From: Leptolyngbyaceae cyanobacterium M65_K2018_010
GTDB lineage: Bacteria > Cyanobacteriota > Cyanobacteriia > Phormidesmidales > Phormidesmidaceae
Direction: 5' to 3'
Assembly (NCBI GenBank): GCA_015295885.1
Contig: DVEE01000185.1
Coordinates: 1 to 13,108 of the forward strand
DNA length: 13,108 bases
Shown here: piece by piece, positions 1 through 6,768 of the stretch
How the letters are laid out: the number at the start of each line of letters is the position of its first letter
Numbering within the stretch: the stretch's first letter is position 1
Position numbers and translations under genes: made by a program
Notes under the pieces: model-generated
Told to the model about the DNA's origin: nothing
Seen by the model: only the letters and a program-made list of their open reading frames with translations
Databases searched by the model: none

Positions 1-212
1 TCAAAAACGTCATTGCTGAGGTTTTCCCAGGCCAAAATTAAAATGGCTGCGATGGAGAACGTCAGAAAGGTGCCCCGGACAAATTGGCCCGTTTCCGCAT
101 AGGCCACGCTGCTACCCACCACGATGGGCATAATGGCCACGCTATACATAGGGGGTTTAATGGCCGCCAGCCAGAGTTTTTGGGTAGAAGATTCAACCGA
201 GTGGGTCGTCAT
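1..212 (-). CDS. menA: 1,4-dihydroxy-2-naphthoate (2-carboxy-1,4-naphthoquinone) phytyltransferase, N-terminal part
   Basis: This is a 5' fragment of 70 codons plus two bases that runs off the left edge. In cyanobacteria MenA is a UbiA-superfamily membrane prenyltransferase that attaches the phytyl chain to the naphthoquinone ring during phylloquinone synthesis, and phylloquinone is the A1 cofactor of photosystem I. The N-terminus (LWLAAIKPPMYSVAIMPI, residues 13-30) is what I expect of cyanobacterial MenA. Two hydrophobic stretches (about 24-40 and 48-62) are followed by N67-D-V-F, the start of the Asp-rich prenyl-diphosphate/Mg binding motif (NDxxD). The ATG at 212 is the only in-frame ATG near the conserved start. 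A related UbiA prenyltransferase is possible, but the opening segment favours MenA. The rest of the protein is not visible. Confidence 0.85.
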   Translation of the reverse strand, partial: MTTHSVESSTQKLWLAAIKPPMYSVAIMPIVVGSSVAYAETGQFVRGTFLTFSIAAILILAWENLSNDVF

Positions 213-520
213 GGCGTTGTGAGTACTCCAGCCCCAGCATATCGCTAAGCCATCCCCGCGCAGACTCCAAATTCGGTGATTCTCCGGAGTAGATTCTGAA
301 CTCTGGCTGTGCATATTAGGGCAGAAGCATCTACCCAAACGTGATCACCGCAGCCCCTGCTTTCCCGTAGGAGGGGCTGCCCCCAGCGGGGGGACTTGCC
401 CTGGGCTTTTCAGCGGCAGGGTCACCTTGATGGCGTTCACTCCTGGGGGGAAATGGCTCCGGCAGGTGCCGCTCGGCGCGCTGCCGCCTGATATCTCACT
501 GATTAGGAGACTTTTTACCT
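213..520. other. Divergent intergenic region menA / ssb-like, with GC-rich hairpins
   Basis: This 308-bp spacer should hold both divergent promoters; I see no convincing small gene in it. Two inverted repeats stand out. The first is a 9-bp stem at 350-358/372-380 (GCAGCCCCT with its complement, 13-nt loop). The second is 460-465/481-486 (CGGCAG/CTGCCG) with an inner GCC/GGC stem. Neither is followed by a T-run, so they are not obvious terminators. The second lies about 35 nt before the SSB-like start and could be part of a structured 5' leader. A good Shine-Dalgarno (TAGGAG, 504-509) lies 11 nt before the ATG at 521. Confidence 0.6.
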
Positions 521-910
521 ATGTCAAGCCGTGGCCTTAACCTATGCACCCTCTCCGGCAATGTTGCCGCTGATCCTGAAATCCGCAAGATTGAGCGAAA
601 AGATGGGGGGAACGTGCAGGTTGCCGAAATGACCATCTACGTGGATCGTATCCCTAGCCGTAAAGAAAGCGACAGCTTTACCGTAGACATCAGTGTGTGG
701 GAAGGCTCTGCCGCCTGGCGCAAACTCACTCACATCAAAAAGGGTTCCCTCATTATCGCCAGTGGCGCGATCGATGCCTCGCCCTACATCAGCAAGACAG
801 ATTCCCAAGCCCGGGCTGGGTTGCAGCTTAAGGCCATGGATATTTTTCTAGATTCCAGCCCTAAATCTGACCCAGAGGCTACCCCTAAACCGGAAGAACA
901 ACCCTTTTAG
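521..910 (+). CDS. Single-stranded DNA-binding protein-like OB-fold protein
   Basis: This is a 129-aa protein of the SSB family. The OB-fold region covers about residues 5-111. It opens with LCTLSGNVAADPEIR (8-22), the usual first strand of bacterial SSBs, and continues with a DSFTVDISVW strand and the helix/strand AWRKLTHIKKGSLIIASGAI. The C-terminus is a short, proline- and acid-rich tail ending E-E-Q-P-F. It resembles the protein-docking tip of SSB (DDDIPF in E. coli) but is less acidic. Family knowledge: SSBs coat single-stranded DNA in replication and repair and recruit partners through this tip. The protein is shorter than a typical 150-180 aa housekeeping SSB because the linker is short, so it may be a paralogue rather than the main SSB. 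The start is supported by TAGGAG 11 nt upstream. An intrinsic terminator follows at 953-980, so the gene is probably monocistronic. Confidence 0.82.
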   Translation: MSSRGLNLCTLSGNVAADPEIRKIERKDGGNVQVAEMTIYVDRIPSRKESDSFTVDISVWEGSAAWRKLTHIKKGSLIIASGAIDASPYISKTDSQARAGLQLKAMDIFLDSSPKSDPEATPKPEEQPF

Positions 911-952
911 ACTTCACTCCTCTAGGCGAGAGCGACAAGGAGGGGTGGGAGT

Positions 953-980
953 GGGGATACGGTTCGCCGTGTCCCCTTTT
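953..980 (+). terminator. Rho-independent terminator of the SSB-like gene
   Basis: A 10-bp stem (953-962 GGGGATACGG with 967-976 CCGTGTCCCC, one G-T wobble) closes on a TTCG loop and is followed by TTTT at 977-980. It lies 42 bases after the SSB-like stop and 5 bases before the 3' end of the convergent DUF1823 gene. Read on the minus strand it has no T-run after the stem, so it probably works only in the plus direction. Confidence 0.82.
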
Positions 981-984
981 CTGT

Positions 985-1380
985 TCAGAGGCCCTGCTTC
1001 AGGCGGCTCAGCAGCCAGTTAGCCAAGGTGGCGCGGCGAGTGAGGCGGGGAATCAACTGGTCGACGGTATAGCCCTTAAAGCCGAGTTCTTCCTTTAACA
1101 ATTGTTTGTGGATCGGGGGAATGGCCCGGGTGAGCTGCACCGTTGCGGGGCGACTGGCGATAAAATCCGGTGGTTCTGGATAGGGGGTGGCCCAGGCTGG
1201 CTCCACGGCGGAGCTATCCCACTGGCCCAGCTCTGGCCGGTAGCGATAGCCCAGGTCATGCCAAACCAAACGGTTGACGGTGTTGTCATCCAGTTCGTCG
1301 TTGAGGATGGCCCAAATGGTGGTGATGGAGAGTTCGGGCAGTGGGGCCATCGGATCAGAAGGATCGAGAGGGATTGTCAT
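985..1380 (-). CDS. DUF1823 family protein (cyanobacterial conserved hypothetical)
   Basis: This is a 131-aa soluble protein without signal peptide or membrane segment. I recognise it as a DUF1823 protein, a family I know from cyanobacteria and plastid-bearing organisms; its function is unknown to me. Recognisable blocks are TIWAILNDELDDNTVNRLVW (21-40), LGYRYRPELGQWD (43-55), the proline-rich YPEPPDFIASRPATVQLTR (67-85), and the basic end LLKEELGFKGY...TRRATLANWLL (94-124). The ATG at 1380 is used here. A second ATG at 1350 (Met11) sits just before the conserved block and could be the true start. The gene is divergent from argG, with 83 bases between the two starts. Its 3' end lies 5 bases from the terminator of the SSB-like gene. 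The family call rests on recalled motifs, not a search. Confidence 0.75.
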   Translation of the reverse strand: MTIPLDPSDPMAPLPELSITTIWAILNDELDDNTVNRLVWHDLGYRYRPELGQWDSSAVEPAWATPYPEPPDFIASRPATVQLTRAIPPIHKQLLKEELGFKGYTVDQLIPRLTRRATLANWLLSRLKQGL

Positions 1381-1425
1381 CGGATCTTGCTAAACCCGTG
1401 TGAGCGAAGGGAGGAAACTAATGGA

Positions 1426-1442
1426 TAATATTACCCCTGTAA
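1426..1442 (+). promoter_or_regulatory. Candidate -10 element of argG
   Basis: TAATAT (1426-1431) fits the cyanobacterial TAnnnT -10 pattern and would start transcription near 1438, giving a leader of about 26 nt before the argG ATG. No good -35 hexamer is visible. A small dyad, TTAC-N4-GTAA (1431-1434/1439-1442), overlaps the expected start point. Whether it is an operator is unknown. Confidence 0.35.
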
Positions 1443-1463
1443 CGCAATAGCAGGGACTTGACC

Positions 1464-2669
1464 ATGGGTCGCGCAGAGAAAGTCGTTTTAGCCTACTCCG
1501 GTGGGGTAGATACCACCGTTTGTATTCCCTACCTGATGAATGAATGGGGGGTCAAAGAGGTGATCACCCTGGCGGCCGATTTAGGGCAGGGAGATGAGTT
1601 AGAACCGATCCGCCAAAAAGCTCTTGATGCCGGTGTGCAAGCCTCTCTGGTGGCTGATCTGACGGAAGAATTTATTCGAGAGTATGCCTTTCCGGCGATT
1701 CAAGCCAATGCCCTCTACGAAAATCGCTATCCCCTATCTACGGCTTTGGCCCGTCCCCTCATTGCTAAAGCCTTGGTGGAAACGGCGGAGCGGTATGGTG
1801 CCGATGCCGTAGCCCATGGTTGTACCGGTAAGGGCAACGATCAAGTTCGCTTTGATGTGGCGATCGCCGCCCTGAACCCCCAACTTAAGGTGCTCACTCC
1901 GGCCCGCGAGTGGGGCATGAGCCGAGAAGAAACCATTGCCTATGGGGAAAAAACCGGCCTCACCTTTCCGGTAAAAAAGTCCAGCCCCTACAGCATCGAT
2001 CGCAATTTATTGGGGCGCAGTATTGAAGCGGGGCCCTTGGAAGATCCCATGAATGAACCTCTGGAAGAGGTTTTTCTGCTCACGCAAGCGATTGAAAATA
2101 CCCCCGATCAGCCCGAATACGTCGACATTGGCTTTGTCAAGGGCATTCCCACCAGCCTGAATGGAGTTGAACTGGATCCTGTCACCCTGATTAGCCAACT
2201 GAACGAAAGGGCTGGCCGTCATGGTGTAGGGCGCATTGACATGATTGAAAACCGCCTGGTGGGAATCAAATCGAGGGAAATTTACGAAGCTCCAGCTTTA
2301 TTGGTATTGATTGATGCCCATCGGGATTTGGAGAGTCTGACCCTAACCGCCGATGTTACTCAGTACAAGCGGGGCATTGAAGAAACCTACAGCCGCTTGG
2401 TCTACAATGGCCTCTGGTACAGCCCCCTGAAACTGGCCCTGGATGCCTTTGTCCAAACAACCCAGGAACGGGTCACAGGTACGGTGCGCGTGAAGTTGTT
2501 TAAGGGCACATCCCGGGTCGTCGGTCGTCAATCGGAACTGGCGCTCTATTCTGAAGCGCTGTCTACCTATAGTGCCGACGACCAGTTTGATCACAAGGCC
2601 GCGGAGGGATTCATCTATGTGTGGGGTTTGCCCACACGAGTTTGGTCTGAAAAGATGCGGAATCATTGA
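1464..2669 (+). CDS. argG: Argininosuccinate synthase
   Basis: This 401-aa enzyme joins citrulline and aspartate with ATP to make argininosuccinate, the penultimate step of cytoplasmic arginine synthesis. The N-type ATP-pyrophosphatase P-loop is at the start (AYSGGVDTT). The glycine-rich GCTGKGNDQVRFD segment (about 117-129) forms part of the citrulline/aspartate site. Other conserved blocks are KKSSPYSIDRNLLGRS, EAGPLEDP, GRIDMIENRLVGIKSREIYE and the C-terminal DQFDHKAAEGFIYVWGLPTR. The length matches the family (about 400 aa). I chose the ATG at 1464; a TTG two codons upstream (1458) is also in frame but less likely. The common SGGLDTS loop reads SGGVDTT here, a conservative variant. The gene stands alone: divergent from DUF1823, and 121 bases before the deacetylase on the same strand, with no obvious terminator between. 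Confidence 0.97.
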   Translation: MGRAEKVVLAYSGGVDTTVCIPYLMNEWGVKEVITLAADLGQGDELEPIRQKALDAGVQASLVADLTEEFIREYAFPAIQANALYENRYPLSTALARPLIAKALVETAERYGADAVAHGCTGKGNDQVRFDVAIAALNPQLKVLTPAREWGMSREETIAYGEKTGLTFPVKKSSPYSIDRNLLGRSIEAGPLEDPMNEPLEEVFLLTQAIENTPDQPEYVDIGFVKGIPTSLNGVELDPVTLISQLNERAGRHGVGRIDMIENRLVGIKSREIYEAPALLVLIDAHRDLESLTLTADVTQYKRGIEETYSRLVYNGLWYSPLKLALDAFVQTTQERVTGTVRVKLFKGTSRVVGRQSELALYSEALSTYSADDQFDHKAAEGFIYVWGLPTRVWSEKMRNH

Positions 2670-2790
2670 GCCTGGGTGGAGCTGGGTTAGGGCAGTCTAC
2701 CGGGGACTCCTGGCAGCTCCCGCGCTGAATCGGCCCAAGCTCCTAGGGGTAAACCTGGCAGAATGGGAATGTTGGCTGGTTTGGATCGCC

Positions 2791-3585
2791 ATGACCCTAG
2801 CTCCTCCCACTCTGCTTTCCCAGGTGGCGCGTCTGTTTCCTGATGCGCTGTTCTATGCGCCAACCCAGGCAAGGCTGATTGCTCTGACCATTGATGATGT
2901 TCCTACTCCTGGGGACTGGGATGATGCTTCGACGCGGTTGATTTTGGCCGCCCTAGAGCAATACAACCGCACGGCAATACAACCGGTGCAGGCCACCTTT
3001 TTTGTCATCACCGATCACCTGAACCCAGGGAGTACCATTCTTCAGGATATTCTGGCGGCGGGCCACGAAATTGCCAACCACGGCACCAGTGACACGACCC
3101 CAGCCATTCTGCAACCAGTCGAGTTCGAACGTCACTTTCGGGAGGCCCACGATTTAATTACCGATGTCACCCAGCAGCCGATTCGTTGGTATCGACCGGG
3201 GCGAGGGTTCTACAACCGCCATATGGTGGAGCACCTAAAACTGACTCCAGGGTACGAATCCTTGGTAGCCCTGGCCTCGATGATTCCCTTTGATACCATG
3301 CAGCCCTTGAGTACTCCGAATTTGAATACCTGGTATCTGTCGCGGTTTATATTTCCGGGCGCGATTTTTGTCATGCACGGCGGATCCATGGAGCGCTGTC
3401 TGCAAACGGCCCAGGCCTTGCCCCCGTTGCTTAAGTTGATTGAGCGTCAGGGCTATCGAGTGGTGACCCTGTCAGAACTCTACGACCATGTGGCGATGAC
3501 TCTGCCTACAGAAGAAACTCCTCTAGGGCAATCGCCACCCCCTCTGCCTCAACCCCCGGGGCCACCCAGTCCGCCGCCTGCTTAA
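2791..3585 (+). CDS. Polysaccharide deacetylase family protein (NodB-like, CE4)
   Basis: This is a 264-aa protein with a NodB homology fold, which typically removes N-acetyl groups from chitin- or peptidoglycan-like sugars using a divalent metal. Motif 1 is LTIDDVP (32-38, catalytic/metal D35-D36). Motif 2 is GHEIANHGTSD (91-101), where the second His of the usual H-(S/T)-x-x-H is replaced by Asp. Motif 3 is RPGRGFYN (135-142). A late VMHGG (194-198) matches the motif-5 histidine. No signal peptide is evident, so a cytoplasmic or non-classical location is possible. The ATG at 2791 is chosen because the frame upstream carries no family sequence and would overlap argG. The last ~25 residues are very proline-rich and are encoded antisense to the 3' end of the HAD gene. 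The substrate cannot be predicted. Confidence 0.83.
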   Translation: MTLAPPTLLSQVARLFPDALFYAPTQARLIALTIDDVPTPGDWDDASTRLILAALEQYNRTAIQPVQATFFVITDHLNPGSTILQDILAAGHEIANHGTSDTTPAILQPVEFERHFREAHDLITDVTQQPIRWYRPGRGFYNRHMVEHLKLTPGYESLVALASMIPFDTMQPLSTPNLNTWYLSRFIFPGAIFVMHGGSMERCLQTAQALPPLLKLIERQGYRVVTLSELYDHVAMTLPTEETPLGQSPPPLPQPPGPPSPPPA

Positions 3586-4339
3586 CCGGGGCTGGGGCAT
3601 CCCCCATGGCTACACCCAGGCCCGCGTAGCAAATCATTTCCAGGTCGTTAAAGTTATCCCCAATGGCCATCACCTGACCGGGTTTTAGATCCAGTAGATC
3701 TTCAGTCAGAAACCGTACCGCTTCGCCCTTATTGGCCAGGGGATGGGTAGCCTCGACAAAGTATTCTACCGATCGGGTCAGGTACAATTCCTCCGTGGCG
3801 TAGCGCTGGGCCAACTGGGTTAGGATATCGCTTAGCAGATCCGTGTTCTCACTGAGGGCCAGCAGCTTAGTGGTTTCGATCCCACGGTTGGTTTCCATCA
3901 GGGTAGTTAAATCCCCCACCGCCACCGGTTGAATCCCCGATCGCTCGGCGTAGGCTTGGGTGTCGTCAATGATGGCCCGGACATGGAGTTGATCGTCAAT
4001 GTAGAGGTGGATGGAGAGTTGTTCCTGGGCTTCCAGGGGAGCCAGGTCAGCCAGGATTTCTAAGGCTAAAGCACGGGGCAGGGGGGTGTGGCGATGTAGG
4101 GTTTGGCTATGGGGGCATTTGATCAAGGCCCCCTGGTAAGCCATCAGCGGTAGGGTTGAGCCAACGGTCTGGTGAAAGCGCAGGGCGGATTGATACATAC
4201 GCCCCGTGGCGATCGCCACCGCAATCCCCCGCTGCTGGACCTGACGAATCCGATCCAGTACCCGGGGCGAAATCTGGTTAGACTCGCCCGCCAGCGTGCC
4301 GTCAATGTCTAGCACGAGCAATCGAATGTCCGTAGTCAT
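3506..4339 (-). CDS. Cof-type HAD-IIB family phosphatase
   Basis: This is a 277-aa haloacid-dehalogenase superfamily hydrolase of the Cof/YidA type. These are cytoplasmic Mg-dependent phosphatases acting on small phosphorylated metabolites such as sugar phosphates or flavin and PLP phosphates. Motif I is LDIDGTL (10-16; nucleophile D11, acid/base D13). Motif II is ATGR (44-47). Motif III is the lysine in LANKGEA (K204). Motif IV is GDNFNDLEM (227-235; D228, D232). The middle third (about 85-190) is the C2 cap domain. The C-terminus ADWVAPGVEAEGVAIALEEFLL is normal for the family, so this gene owns the 80-bp overlap with the convergent deacetylase. The ATG at 4339 gives the expected N-terminus directly before motif I. 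Cof-type enzymes are promiscuous, so the substrate is unknown. Confidence 0.93.
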   Translation of the reverse strand: MTTDIRLLVLDIDGTLAGESNQISPRVLDRIRQVQQRGIAVAIATGRMYQSALRFHQTVGSTLPLMAYQGALIKCPHSQTLHRHTPLPRALALEILADLAPLEAQEQLSIHLYIDDQLHVRAIIDDTQAYAERSGIQPVAVGDLTTLMETNRGIETTKLLALSENTDLLSDILTQLAQRYATEELYLTRSVEYFVEATHPLANKGEAVRFLTEDLLDLKPGQVMAIGDNFNDLEMICYAGLGVAMGDAPAPVKQAADWVAPGVEAEGVAIALEEFLL

Positions 4340-4465
4340 TGAGTGTGAGTCAAGAAATAGCCCGTACTCTGCCTATTATTACTGCTCAAGGAGCATTGCG
4401 GCTGACGCAGAGAGGGCTGCGTCGAGAGCATAGTACGCTTGAATTATATGTTTTACTAATCCGGC

Positions 4466-5593
4466 GTGAAAACCGATTCCCTCTTTTACCTGCTGTTTCA
4501 AACGGCCCCAGCCATCTTTTTTGAGCTGATCGGCCAACCGGCGATCGCCGCCAGCGGTTATCGGTTTAGCTCGGTGGAGCTGAAGCAAACCGCCTTTCGC
4601 CTCGATGGCGTCTTCTGGCCCCCAGAGGAGGCCGCTGACCAACCCCTTTATTTCGTCGAAGTTCAGTTCCAAAAGGATGAACGCCTCTATCGACGCCTGT
4701 TTGCCGAGGTCTTTCTCTTCCTGCAGCAGCATCCTGAGGTGACTCGCTGGCAGGCCGTCGTGATCTATGCCCGGGCCAGCTTAGAACCCACAGACCAAGC
4801 GACCTATGGCAGTTTGCTCGGCAGCGGTCAATGCCAGCGAGTCTATTTGGACGCCCTGGTCGGTGCAGAGTCCTGGACGCTGGGAGTGGGGTTGGTGCGC
4901 TTGGTGGTGGAACCTCCTCACCAGGCAGCGCGTTTGGCTCGCTCTTTACTTGAACAAGCACAGACTGAGCCGAGATCGCCCTTGAGCCCAGAGCAGATAC
5001 TAGAATTGATTGAAACGATTGTGGTGTACAAGTTCCCCACCTTGAGTCGGGAGGAGATCGCAGCCATGCTAGGGATTACTGAATTGAGACAGACCCGGGT
5101 CTTCCAGGAATTTTACGAAGAGGGCCTTCAGCAGGGACAACAACAAGGGCTCCAGGAAGGGCTTCAAGCAGGTCGCCAGGAAGGGCTTCAAGCAGGTCGC
5201 CAGGAAGAAGGGTTGGTGCTGATTCTGCGACAACTCAGACGTCGGTTGGGAGAGTTGCCCACGGAGTTACGGGCTGCCATGGCCGAGCTCTCGGTGGCTC
5301 AGCTCGAGGAACTAGGAGAGGCGTTGTTGGATTTTGAGGGATTGCCGGATCTGGAGGATTGGTTGGCCCAGTTGTCCCAGCTCCGTGAACAGGTGCTCAC
5401 CGATCTGGGGCAGCAATTAGGCCCGGAGCCTTGGCCGCCCGAACTAATTGCTGAAGTTAACGCTTTGTCCTTCGACCAGTTGGCCTCGCTCATGGAGGTC
5501 GCGGTAGGGTGGACAGATAGGGCAGAATTACTGGCTTGGTTGGAAGCGCAGCTAGCGGCAGAACCAGAATTGGACATAGACGATATCCGCTAG
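4466..5593 (+). CDS. Rpn family recombination-promoting nuclease-like protein with DUF4351
   Basis: This is a 375-aa protein. The N-terminal domain (about 1-150) is the PD-(D/E)XK-like fold of the Rpn/putative transposase group (DUF2887-like in cyanobacteria): MKTDSLFYLLFQ start, RLDGVF (45-50, candidate catalytic D47), YFVEVQF (62-68, E65-V-Q67 replacing ExK) and the WQAVVIY strand (95-101). A helical EQILELIETIVVYKFPTLSREEI segment follows, then a Q/G/E-rich linker (219-249) with an exact 24-bp duplication. Residues about 253-303 match DUF4351. Residues about 310-363 look like a second, diverged copy. In E. coli, Rpn proteins stimulate RecA-independent recombination and have DNase activity; cyanobacteria often carry many such genes. 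The start is the GTG at 4466, which gives the family's usual MKTD. No good Shine-Dalgarno is visible. It is transcribed divergently from the HAD gene and stands alone. Confidence 0.85.
   Translation: MKTDSLFYLLFQTAPAIFFELIGQPAIAASGYRFSSVELKQTAFRLDGVFWPPEEAADQPLYFVEVQFQKDERLYRRLFAEVFLFLQQHPEVTRWQAVVIYARASLEPTDQATYGSLLGSGQCQRVYLDALVGAESWTLGVGLVRLVVEPPHQAARLARSLLEQAQTEPRSPLSPEQILELIETIVVYKFPTLSREEIAAMLGITELRQTRVFQEFYEEGLQQGQQQGLQEGLQAGRQEGLQAGRQEEGLVLILRQLRRRLGELPTELRAAMAELSVAQLEELGEALLDFEGLPDLEDWLAQLSQLREQVLTDLGQQLGPEPWPPELIAEVNALSFDQLASLMEVAVGWTDRAELLAWLEAQLAAEPELDIDDIR
5159..5206. repeat. Exact 24-bp tandem duplication inside the Rpn-like gene
   Basis: Two identical 24-bp units (5159-5182 and 5183-5206) lie head to tail in frame, each coding the eight residues G-L-Q-A-G-R-Q-E. 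A partly related stretch upstream (GLQEGLQ) suggests that older units have decayed. The array lies in the flexible linker between the nuclease-like domain and DUF4351, so copy changes would alter linker length without a frameshift. Confidence 0.95.
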
Positions 5594-5614
5594 GACACGG
5601 CATTAATTGGGAGT

Positions 5615-5639
5615 AAAACCTTTGACACACCAAAGTTTT
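5615..5639. terminator. Possible weak bidirectional terminator between the Rpn-like and asparaginase genes
   Basis: The stem CTTTG/CAAAG (5620-5624/5631-5635, 6-nt loop) is extended by AAAA/TTTT (5615-5618/5636-5639) with one bulged C. It lies between two convergent genes, 22 bases after the Rpn-like stop, and ends in a T-run on either strand. The stem is A/T-rich and weak. The rest of this 123-bp spacer holds nothing recognisable. Confidence 0.35.
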
Positions 5640-5716
5640 GCGCCTGCCTTGATTAACCAGCCCAGGAGCTGTCTAGACTGGTACAACAGGTTTTCAGCTT
5701 GAATTAATGACAGCCC

Positions 5717-6679
5717 CTAATACATCAGCGGCAGTTCACCCACCACATCCAACCGCGTAAAGTTGCCGATGTTCATATAGGTTTCGGCCAAGGTATCGGC
5801 TACGGAGGGCAAAATCCAGCCCAACTGTTTCAGGGTAAAAATTGCCGTCGCGTACTTGGCCCGCTTAGCCCCATCGACCACCTTAATCGCCAACCCCAGA
5901 CTTTGCCCGACTCGCCCAATGCACTGAATTCCCTCCGCACCGGACTTACTGACCAGTTCTCCATCGGTGAGTTCCATCAGCTTGGTATCAAAGGCATCGG
6001 GGCCGCCCACCATATCGGGGTGACTGGTCATGGCGCGAATGATTCGCTCCATATCCAAGTTGTCGCCGGAGGAGAGCATGGCATAGAGGGTGGCCATTTG
6101 TCGGAGCTGCATAAAATAGGTGGGCGCACCGCAGTCGTCGTGGGCCATGATGAATTCATCGGAGGGCATCCCCAACATTTCAGAAATGCGGGAGAGAATC
6201 AATTTCTGGACCGGATGGTTACGGTCCAGATAGCTTTCTAGGGGCCAATTTTGTTGTTGACACACGGCCAACATGCCAGCATGCTTACCGGAACAGTTGT
6301 GTTCCAGGGGGCTTTTTTTACCCTCAGGGGTGGGGCAGTGGAGGGCCGTGGTGTCCAGATCCGCCTGCCAGAGAATGTGAAACACCTGGCGCACCTGGTC
6401 CATGGTACCTTGGTGGGATCCACACATAATGGCCAAGTCGCGGTCGTTCAAACTATAGCGTTCCAGGGCTCCAGCGGCGGTTACGGCTAGGGCTTGAAAG
6501 GGTTTTAGTGCCGATCGAATAAAGGTGGCTAATTCCGGATTCCCTGCCACAGAGAGGTTGCGCCCGCGGGGATCACAGACCACAACGTGAACCGTATGGC
6601 TGGATTCCATGATGCCCTCCCGCAGGAGTTGCACTTCTAATTCTTTAGTCTGGTGACGGTTAACCCGGCTGCTGGTCAT
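5717..6679 (-). CDS. Asparaginase, AnsA / Rhizobium etli ReAV-type
   Basis: This is a 320-aa protein of the L-asparaginase II family found in Rhizobium etli (PF06089-type), unrelated to the classical E. coli enzymes. It should hydrolyse L-asparagine to aspartate and ammonia. The catalytic set known for the R. etli enzyme is present with the same spacing: S56-x-x-K59 (ReAV S48/K51), S88 in CGSHQG (S80), C129-x-x-K132-H133 in HNCSGKHAGM (C135/K138/H139), and C183 in HDDCGAP (C189). Both 32 residues (S to S) and 54 residues (C to C) agree. The N-terminal EVQLLREGIMES and the internal GGPDAFDTKLME and KSGAEGIQ blocks also fit. The ATG at 6679 is chosen. The gene lies 77 bases downstream of cgld27 on the same strand, so co-transcription is possible. 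No signal peptide is seen, which suggests the cytoplasm. Confidence 0.9.
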   Translation of the reverse strand: MTSSRVNRHQTKELEVQLLREGIMESSHTVHVVVCDPRGRNLSVAGNPELATFIRSALKPFQALAVTAAGALERYSLNDRDLAIMCGSHQGTMDQVRQVFHILWQADLDTTALHCPTPEGKKSPLEHNCSGKHAGMLAVCQQQNWPLESYLDRNHPVQKLILSRISEMLGMPSDEFIMAHDDCGAPTYFMQLRQMATLYAMLSSGDNLDMERIIRAMTSHPDMVGGPDAFDTKLMELTDGELVSKSGAEGIQCIGRVGQSLGLAIKVVDGAKRAKYATAIFTLKQLGWILPSVADTLAETYMNIGNFTRLDVVGELPLMY

Positions 6680-6742
6680 AACGATGGCTCTGGCTCCCTA
6701 GGGAAATTGATTGGGCTTGGAAAACGAGGTCAGCCCCGTCAT

Positions 6743-6768
6743 CTTAGATCAATTGCTTAGATCAATTG
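6743..6768. repeat. 13-bp tandem duplication over the cgld27 stop codon
   Basis: CTTAGATCAATTG occurs twice back to back (6743-6755 and 6756-6768). The second unit contains the last codons and stop of cgld27; the first is a copy just downstream. Each unit ends in the palindrome CAATTG, so the transcript can form a small 6-bp hairpin with a 7-nt loop. No T-run follows. Confidence 0.9.

Noticed and set aside
1102..1428. Plus-strand frame antisense to DUF1823
   Set aside because: Gly/Trp-rich shadow of a conserved protein on the other strand.
2572..2790. Upstream extension of the deacetylase frame into argG
   Set aside because: It overlaps the conserved end of argG and has no family sequence. 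The ATG at 2791 is better.
4404..4423. GACGCA/TGCGTC inverted repeat between the HAD and Rpn-like genes
   Set aside because: A single 6-bp stem with an 8-nt loop, with no T-run or known operator match; expected by chance.
4379..4961. Minus-strand frames inside the Rpn-like gene
   Set aside because: Arg/Pro-rich shadow frames of a gene with clear domains.
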